Assembly (NCBI GenBank): GCA_019752335.1
Contig: JAIEMJ010000005.1
Span: 62,001-126,000 of the forward strand
Direction of reading: 5' to 3'
From: Bryobacteraceae bacterium
GTDB lineage: Bacteria > Acidobacteriota > Terriglobia > Bryobacterales > Bryobacteraceae
DNA length: 64,000 nucleotides
A program made the position numbers and the translations under genes. The notes beneath the pieces were generated by a model. The model was given only the letters and a program-made list of their open reading frames with translations, did no database searches and was not told the DNA's origin. This document shows positions 58,833-64,000 of this stretch, piece after piece (within the stretch, counting starts at the first letter, position 1; the number at the start of each line of letters is the position of its first letter).

Positions 58833-59786
58833 CTAAATCCCGTGGGCCAAGCGATACTGTTCAATCATCGTGAACTCACGGTCCGAGAGCCGGAAGTCCA
58901 ACGCGCCGATGACGCCATCTACCTGCTTCGCGCTGCGTACGCCAACAATCGCTGCCGTAACGGCGGGATGATGCAGAGTCCAGGCGACCGCCACTTCGCC
59001 GGGGGTGCGTCCGTGCGGCGCGGCGATCTGGCGCAGTAACTCCACCAGCGCCAAGTTGCGCGAGAGATTCGGCTCCTGAAAAGCCGGATTGCGGCGGCGC
59101 CAGTCGTCGGCCGGCAAGTTCTCCGCTCGGTCCTTGGTCATAGCTCCCGTGAGGAGGCCGGCCTTCATCGGCGAATAGACGAGTGTCCCAATATTGTGGC
59201 TCTGACAGTAAGGCAGAATCGTCGTGGCAATTTCGGCGGAGATCATCGAATAAGGCGGCTGCAACGACGTGACCGGCGCAATGGCTTGCGCCCGCTCTAG
59301 CTGGGCGACGCTGTAGTTCGAAACGCCGATCCAGCGGACTTTACCTTGCCTTTGTAAGTCAGCCATGGCGGTCCAGCCTTCTTCAATATCCTCGTCAGGC
59401 TCCGGCCAATGCATCTGATAAAGGTCAATCACGTCGACCCCCAGGCGGCGCAGGCTGTTCTCGCATTCCTCGAAGACGGAGGCGCGCTTGATCACTTTGA
59501 CGATCTCGCCCTGGTCATTCCAACGGCGCGCGCACTTGGTGAAGATGTAAGGCTTCTTGGCGAGACCCTTGATGGCGCGCCCTACCACTTCTTCGGAATG
59601 GCCGAAGCCATAGACGGGCGCGGTATCGATCCAGTTCACGCCCTTTTCCACCATGGCTTGAATGGCGGCTACCGAGTCGTTGTCATCCTGTTGGCCCCAG
59701 GCAAAGGCCCATCCACCGCCGCCGATGGCCCAAGCTCCGACGCCAATGGCGGTCAATTCCAGATCGCTGTTTCCGAGAGTTCGCAT
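58833..59786 (-). CDS. Aldo/keto reductase
   Basis: A 317-residue (beta/alpha)8 NADPH-dependent reductase. Catalytic-tetrad region: Asp and Tyr in IDTAPVYGFGHSEEVVGRAI, Lys in YIFTKCARRW, His in YQMHWPEPDED. The cofactor segment GVRSAKQVDGVIGALDF is near the C-terminus. It belongs to the group with general stress protein 69-like enzymes. It is the first gene of a minus-strand run that continues through the deacylase, ABC-F and glycosidase genes, with only 0-4 nt between members. Confidence 0.9.
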   Translation of the reverse strand: MRTLGNSDLELTAIGVGAWAIGGGGWAFAWGQQDDNDSVAAIQAMVEKGVNWIDTAPVYGFGHSEEVVGRAIKGLAKKPYIFTKCARRWNDQGEIVKVIKRASVFEECENSLRRLGVDVIDLYQMHWPEPDEDIEEGWTAMADLQRQGKVRWIGVSNYSVAQLERAQAIAPVTSLQPPYSMISAEIATTILPYCQSHNIGTLVYSPMKAGLLTGAMTKDRAENLPADDWRRRNPAFQEPNLSRNLALVELLRQIAAPHGRTPGEVAVAWTLHHPAVTAAIVGVRSAKQVDGVIGALDFRLSDREFTMIEQYRLAHGI

Positions 59787-59795
59787 GTGTACCCT

Positions 59796-60776
59796 CTAGT
59801 GTCGCTCAAAGCGAATCGTCCATTCAGAGAGGCCGCTGAGGTAGAGGCGCGCCTCGCGGCCGGCGCGTTTGTCCGTCCCGCTGGGCTCCAGGCCCAGCAC
59901 CTGCGGATACCAGGCGCCGCCGTCCAGCAGTTTACTGGGCTCACTCCATGCGGTGGGATCGGTGGCGTACGCAATGTACACCCCCTCTTGGGGCCAACCG
60001 GCGGCACAGCAGGCGCGATTCAGCAGCATCACGTAGCGTTGCAGGTAAGTGTTCCAGTGGACGGATGGGCCCCAGAACGCATCGGGCGACGACGTCGCCC
60101 AGTCGGCGGAGACGGGAAAGAGAGGCGTCGCGCGGCCGCCGAGCCCTGGCTCAGCGAAACTGCCGTCAGCATACTTCCCAACGACTGGCCGGTCCCGGTC
60201 GCCGAAGCTCATCCGCGCCAGCGCGACGCCCTGCGACGCCGGAGGGCCGCCATAGGTGGAGTAGTAAAAGTAGAAATACTGGCGCTCGCGATCCAGCAAG
60301 ACGGTGAAATCGCCGTGGCCACCCGCGAAGTAGCCGTTGCGCGCGTCGCAGTTCGGCAGTTGGCCAGCGGTGAGTACCAGGCCGAGGTCCACAAAGTTGC
60401 GGCCATCATCGTGCGAGACAGCCGCGCCGATAGCCGGCATTGACAGACTGGGCAACTCGCCGCAATCGATGACGCGCTCCTGGTGGTACCAGGCGTAGAC
60501 GACGCCGTCACCGGCGGTCCACGTCGATTCGATCCAAGCGAGGTCCACAGGCCAGCCGATAGCCTCGGGATCAGTGAGGCTGAACTGGTCCGCGCCCAGG
60601 CTGCGAACTGGCGTACCGTCGGAATTGTAGAGCGCGAGACGGCCATCGCGCAGACGGTGCGCGGGGCTGTTCGAATCGGCGACACCGGGCATCGCCACCG
60701 GGTCAGCGGGGACGAGATACGCCTGTTGGCCGCGCACGAGTGCCGCGCAGAGCAAGAGATGGAAGATGGGTCTCAA
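59796..60776 (-). CDS. Secreted five-bladed-propeller-like glycosidase/sialidase-like protein
   Basis: About 326 residues if the TTG at 60776 is the start; AGGGGG lies 4 nt upstream and a signal peptide follows directly ([17 protein letters not shown]). The frame stays open upstream but without a leader peptide. Strand-rich body with Asp-box-like segments ([16 protein letters not shown]) and propeller motifs ([56 protein letters not shown]) resembles GH43/DUF4185-like propellers. Catalytic residues cannot be fixed. It lies 9 nt before the aldo/keto reductase gene on the same strand. Confidence 0.65.
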   Translation of the reverse strand: MRPIFHLLLCAALVRGQQAYLVPADPVAMPGVADSNSPAHRLRDGRLALYNSDGTPVRSLGADQFSLTDPEAIGWPVDLAWIESTWTAGDGVVYAWYHQERVIDCGELPSLSMPAIGAAVSHDDGRNFVDLGLVLTAGQLPNCDARNGYFAGGHGDFTVLLDRERQYFYFYYSTYGGPPASQGVALARMSFGDRDRPVVGKYADGSFAEPGLGGRATPLFPVSADWATSSPDAFWGPSVHWNTYLQRYVMLLNRACCAAGWPQEGVYIAYATDPTAWSEPSKLLDGGAWYPQVLGLEPSGTDKRAGREARLYLSGLSEWTIRFERH

Positions 60777-60869
60777 CGTGCCCCCTGGTTCGGATGCGCC
60801 CTCGCCTGCTGGCGTTACGTTCACAAGTGTAGCTTTTTGCCGTCTCGATCTTCGCTATCCTCAACGGTG

Positions 60870-61814
60870 ATGCCTACGTTTCTTGTAATGATACTGGCGG
60901 CCAGCGTCGTGCTGGGGCAATCCACTGCCGAGCGGCTCGGCTACAGCCCGCAGGATCGCGTGCTGATGGTGCATGCGGACGACCTGGGGATGTCGCACAC
61001 CGTGAACGCGGCCAGCATGGAGGCCTTCCGCCACGGCCTGGTGACTTCGGCAAGCGTCATGGTTCCCTGCCCTTGGTTCCTCGAAATCGCGAACTTCGCC
61101 AAGGAGCATCCCGAGTACGACATCGGCCTACATCTCACCTTAACCAGCGAGTGGCGCAAGTACCGTTGGGGCCCCGTGGCCTCGCGCGATAAAGTGCCTG
61201 GACTCATCGATGCCGAAGGCTACCTCTGGCGCGACGTACGCTCCGTCGCGCAGCACGCGACGGCGGCCGAAGTAGAGACCGAGTTGCGCGCCCAGATTGA
61301 CAAGGCGCTCGCCACCGGATGGAGGCCAACTCACCTCGATACGCACATGGGTACGCTCTACGCCCGCTTAGACTATTGGGAGGTGTACGCCAAGTTAGGG
61401 CGCGAGTACAACTTGCCCGTCATGCTGATGCGCCCCACGCCCGAGTTCGTCGCGGAGGCTTCGAAAGATGGGTATCCCATCACGCCAACCATGCTCGAGA
61501 AAAAAGACCAGGAGGGCTACGTCCTGCTGGATCACTTAGTCACCGGCGTTCCAGGAAGGTCGATCGCGGAACGCAAAGCTTCGTACAAGAAGCTCCTCAC
61601 GGACTTAAAGCCAGGCGTCACGATGCTGATTGTTCACCTGGGCCTGAACGACGACGAATTGAAGAACATTACGAATAACTGGGAAGCGCGCTGGTCCGAC
61701 TATCGTAACTTTACGGATCCGGAGATGCGCGATCTCTTTCGCGAGTTGAGTTTGAAACAGACTACCTGGCGCGCTATGAGCAAATTAGTCAGGTATAAGG
61801 GAATAACGAAATGA
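60870..61814 (+). CDS. ChbG/HpnK (YdjC-like) carbohydrate deacetylase, secreted
   Basis: A 314-residue deacetylase of the YdjC family. The start is ATG 60870 (GTG 60867 possible), giving a signal peptide ([17 protein letters not shown]); the frame is open much further upstream across the divergent gene. Metal-binding motifs: HADDLGMSH near residue 35, [13 protein letters not shown], and [11 protein letters not shown]. It removes acetyl groups from N-acetyl sugars such as chitobiose derivatives. The stop overlaps the start of the quinone oxidoreductase gene by 4 nt, the first of three overlapping genes. Confidence 0.85.
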   Translation: MPTFLVMILAASVVLGQSTAERLGYSPQDRVLMVHADDLGMSHTVNAASMEAFRHGLVTSASVMVPCPWFLEIANFAKEHPEYDIGLHLTLTSEWRKYRWGPVASRDKVPGLIDAEGYLWRDVRSVAQHATAAEVETELRAQIDKALATGWRPTHLDTHMGTLYARLDYWEVYAKLGREYNLPVMLMRPTPEFVAEASKDGYPITPTMLEKKDQEGYVLLDHLVTGVPGRSIAERKASYKKLLTDLKPGVTMLIVHLGLNDDELKNITNNWEARWSDYRNFTDPEMRDLFRELSLKQTTWRAMSKLVRYKGITK

Positions 61815-62776
61815 AAGCTTGGCAAGTAGAGGCGTGGGGCGAGCCTAGTTCGCTGAAAGTGGGCGAAGTCGAGTTGCCCGCCGTAGGTCCAGGCCAAGTG
61901 AGGATCCGTCACCACGCCGCCGGCCTGAACTTCTTTGACTTATTGCAGGTCCGAGGACAGTATCAGATCAAACCGCCCTTCCCCTTTACGCCCGGCGCTG
62001 AATGCGCAGGCGTGATTGAAGCCCTGGGCGAAGGAGTTACCGGTTGGAAGGTAGGCGACCGGGTGATGGCGCTGTGCCTCCAGAATGGCTTTGCCGAGCT
62101 TTCGAACGTCCCGGTGACCCACGTCTTCGCGCTGCCCTCGGACTGGAGCTTCGCCGAGGGCGCGGCTTATCCGATCATCTATCACACCGGCTGGTACGCA
62201 CTGCACCGCCGGGCGCGGCTGCAAGCTGGCGAGACTTTGCTCGTCCATGCGGGCGCTAGCGGCGTCGGCATGGCGGCGATTCAGTTGGGCAAGGCCATGG
62301 GCGCCCGCGTGATCGCTACGGCGTCCACCGAAGCGAAGCGAGACTTCGCCAAGCGCGTCGGCGCGGATGAAGTCATCGACTATACGGAGGCCACCTGGCC
62401 CGACGAAGTAAAGACGCTGACGAAGGGTCGCGGCGCGAATGTTGTCTACGACCCCGTGGGCGGCGACGCCTTTGATCTATCAACCAAGTGCATCGCCTCC
62501 GAAGGAAGGCTGCTCGTGATCGGCTTCGCGTCCGGACGCATTCCGAGCATCGCGGCCAATCGCATCTTGATCAAGAATTTCGACGTGATCGGCGCCGTTT
62601 GGGGCGCCTATGCCCTGCCCCGGCCCACTTACTTGGCGGAAGCGCAGCAAGCCATCAGTACGCTCCATCCGCGTCCCCACGTGCTCCATCAATATGCCTT
62701 CGCTGAGCTAGTGAGTGCGCTGGAAGACTTAGATCATCGTCGCGTTATCGGAAAGGCGGTCTTGTTACACCCATGA
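61811..62776 (+). CDS. NADPH:quinone oxidoreductase (zinc-free MDR family)
   Basis: A 321-residue medium-chain reductase. The GroES-like N-terminal half ([20 protein letters not shown]) precedes a Rossmann fold with [20 protein letters not shown] and [12 protein letters not shown]. No zinc-binding cysteines are seen, as in the QOR group. It acts on quinones or enones. Start and end each overlap a neighbour by 4 nt (ATGA), so it is translationally coupled to the deacetylase and cyanophycinase genes. Confidence 0.9.
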   Translation: MKAWQVEAWGEPSSLKVGEVELPAVGPGQVRIRHHAAGLNFFDLLQVRGQYQIKPPFPFTPGAECAGVIEALGEGVTGWKVGDRVMALCLQNGFAELSNVPVTHVFALPSDWSFAEGAAYPIIYHTGWYALHRRARLQAGETLLVHAGASGVGMAAIQLGKAMGARVIATASTEAKRDFAKRVGADEVIDYTEATWPDEVKTLTKGRGANVVYDPVGGDAFDLSTKCIASEGRLLVIGFASGRIPSIAANRILIKNFDVIGAVWGAYALPRPTYLAEAQQAISTLHPRPHVLHQYAFAELVSALEDLDHRRVIGKAVLLHP

Positions 62777-63555
62777 AATTCGCATTTAGCTTCTTACTAG
62801 GTTTCGGTATTCTCCTGGCGCAGTCCGGACCGGCGAAGGGCCACTTAGTCATCGCCGGTGGCGGACCGCTCGGACCGGAGATCGTCAACCGCTTTATCGA
62901 ACTCGCCGGCGGCCCCACGGCCAATTTCGTGATTATCCCCACCGCGGACGACCGCGACGAGTTCCCGGCGGACTATGCGGCCCAGAGTTTCCTGGCCAAA
63001 GCGGGCGCCCAGCACGTCGTGATGCTGCATACGCGCAACAAAGCGGATTCTGACACCGATGCCTTCGCCGCCGTGATTCGCAACGCCAGCGGCGTATGGT
63101 TCCCCGGTGGCCGCCACTGGCGGCTGGTGGATTCTTACCTGAATACGAAGGTGCATCGCGAATTGATGGCGCTGCTGGACCGCGGCGGCGTTATCGGCGG
63201 CACGTCGGCCGGGGCGACCATACAGGGCTCGTTCATGGTGCGCGGCGCCCGCAGCGGCAACACGATCATGGTGGACCCTACTTATCAAGTGGGCTTGGGT
63301 TTCATCCGCGGCGTAGCGATTGACCAGCACTTACTCACCCGCAAGCGGGAGCGCGACATGATCCCGGTAGTCGAAGCACGGCCTGAGTTACTCGGCATCG
63401 GGCTGGACGAGGGAACCGCGATCATCGTCACGGGCAACCGCTTTACGGTGGCCGGCGTGAGCAAGGTGGCCATTTACGAGCATGGCAAGCCACACTACTT
63501 CCTCGCGGCGGGAGACGAATTCGACCTGAAGAAGCGCTCGAAGATCAGTAGATAG
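62773..63555 (+). CDS. Cyanophycinase-family serine peptidase, exported
   Basis: A 260-residue peptidase of family S51. Signal peptide [17 protein letters not shown]; then HLVIAGGGPLGPEIVNRFIE, WFPGGRHWRL, and the nucleophile elbow IGGTSAGATIQ with Ser145. C-terminal motifs GLGFIRGVAIDQHLL and GIGLDEGTAIIVTG carry the conserved His and Glu. It probably hydrolyses beta-aspartyl-arginine or other aspartyl dipeptide linkages, here outside the cytoplasm. It is the last gene of a three-gene 4-nt-overlap operon. Confidence 0.9.
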   Translation: MKFAFSFLLGFGILLAQSGPAKGHLVIAGGGPLGPEIVNRFIELAGGPTANFVIIPTADDRDEFPADYAAQSFLAKAGAQHVVMLHTRNKADSDTDAFAAVIRNASGVWFPGGRHWRLVDSYLNTKVHRELMALLDRGGVIGGTSAGATIQGSFMVRGARSGNTIMVDPTYQVGLGFIRGVAIDQHLLTRKRERDMIPVVEARPELLGIGLDEGTAIIVTGNRFTVAGVSKVAIYEHGKPHYFLAAGDEFDLKKRSKISR

Positions 63556-63602
63556 CGCACTTCCAATCCAATCGTCCGCGGACGCCGTACTGTACTACTG
63601 AC

Positions 63603-64000
63603 ATGCGACTTCCGCTGTGCGCCATGCTAAGCACCCTGGCTGCCTTAGCCCAAGAGAAACCGCCAGAAATTCCCCGGGTTCGCACCAGCGTAGTAATCAC
63701 CGGCACGGTTGTCGAGCCTTCGGTGGACCAGCGTAACCAGGCCGTCTTTCAGGACACCTTATTCTCGCGCGACGATCAGATCTTTCACCAACTCGCCGCC
63801 GGTATCAATGCGGGGCAGCATGAAGGCGGGGGGAAGTCGATTGAGATCCGGCGCTTTGGCTTCAACCTGGACCACGGCGGCGTCAACGGCGGCTTGAAGG
63901 TGCTGGTGGACAACGTGCAGCAGAACCAGTCGACGCAGGGGCATGGGCAGGGCTACTTGGGGTCGCTGAAGTCGCTTTCGCCGGAGTTGGTGCAGGAGGC
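63603..64000 (+). CDS. TonB-dependent receptor, 5' part only
   Basis: An open frame of 132 codons that runs off the right end of the window. The signal peptide (MRLPLCAMLSTLAALAQ) is followed by a plug domain: RTSVVITGTVVEPSVDQRNQ, FSRDDQIFHQLAAGINAG, KSIEIRRFGFNLDHGGVNGG, LKVLVDNVQQNQSTQGHGQG. Unlike the receptor at the left end it starts directly with the plug and has no carboxypeptidase-like domain. It begins 47 nt after the cyanophycinase gene, with the 12-bp palindrome CGTCCGCGGACG between them, and may be cotranscribed. Confidence 0.82.
   Translation, partial: MRLPLCAMLSTLAALAQEKPPEIPRVRTSVVITGTVVEPSVDQRNQAVFQDTLFSRDDQIFHQLAAGINAGQHEGGGKSIEIRRFGFNLDHGGVNGGLKVLVDNVQQNQSTQGHGQGYLGSLKSLSPELVQE

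Noticed and set aside
60483-60869. Upstream extension of the ChbG-like gene
   Set aside because: It is antisense to the divergent propeller-like gene, and the signal peptide begins at 60870.
63574-63590. 12-bp palindrome CGTCCGCGGACG as terminator between the cyanophycinase gene and the TonB receptor gene
   Set aside because: There is no loop or T run; it may be a binding site but nothing supports a specific call.
1-64000. CRISPR arrays, insertion sequences, transposases, integrases, rRNA and tRNA genes
   Set aside because: None could be recognised on either strand; the repeats present are the short elements and coding repeats listed.

Overview
The window reads as a high-GC chromosome segment from an Acidobacteriota, most likely the Bryobacterales/Solibacter side. 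The hints are an Oar-type TonB receptor with an N-terminal carboxypeptidase-like domain, a secreted tricorn homologue, DUF1080, LVIVD-repeat and UxuA-like secreted proteins, many short N-terminal signal peptides, and tightly packed co-directional runs with 4-nt overlaps. This assignment is inference; no rRNA or tRNA gene is present to confirm it.

Layout. 0-9.1 kb: TonB-dependent receptor (minus), then a CocE-type hydrolase, ComEC and an ATP-grasp enzyme (plus). 9.1-15 kb: a small secreted protein (minus, with a clear terminator), PriA, and a run of FAD monooxygenase, desaturase and a tandemly duplicated membrane protein. 14.9-17.8 kb: a minus-strand operon of PP2C phosphatase, glycogen debranching enzyme and RidA. 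17.9-23.9 kb: hotdog thioesterase, TPR protein, a probably frameshifted gene, a cupin, and a secreted tricorn protease. 23.7-28.1 kb: a small accessory island. It holds a hicBA toxin-antitoxin pair bracketed by a 112-bp near-perfect duplication of the tricorn 3' end, a decayed DUF433/DUF5615-type pair (amber codon, truncated toxin), and a large HD-domain plus HSP90-like ATPase. 28.2-32.6 kb: operon of ABC exporter, DUF305 and LVIVD proteins. 32.6-38.4 kb: alcohol dehydrogenase, small proteins, DUF1080, and intergenic regions rich in RNA-like hairpins, including a promoter-hairpin-terminator unit that looks like a small RNA. 38.4-41.5 kb: DUF885 protein and MsrPQ. 41.6-45.1 kb: two subtilases with C-terminal hexapeptide VWG repeats, the first behind a consensus sigma-54 promoter. 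45.1-48.5 kb: Gfo/Idh oxidoreductase, UxuA-like protein, two Uma2 paralogues. 48.5-60.8 kb, mostly minus: ferrochelatase with Fe-S cysteines, PH-like membrane protein, FtsX-type ABC exporter, PilZ-DnaJ fusion, clan GH-A glycosidase, ABC-F, D-aminoacylase, aldo/keto reductase and a propeller-like secreted protein. 60.9-64 kb: ChbG/YdjC deacetylase, quinone oxidoreductase, cyanophycinase in a 4-nt-overlap operon, and the start of a second TonB receptor.

Three themes stand out. The 23.7-28.1 kb island carries the duplicated-3'-end hicBA cassette and the HD-HSP90 gene. A 24-nt palindromic element occurs three times with compensatory arm changes, once in frame inside a gene. The paired subtilases carry a W-rich repeat tail. 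Most other genes are ordinary extracellular peptide and polysaccharide degradation or housekeeping functions.
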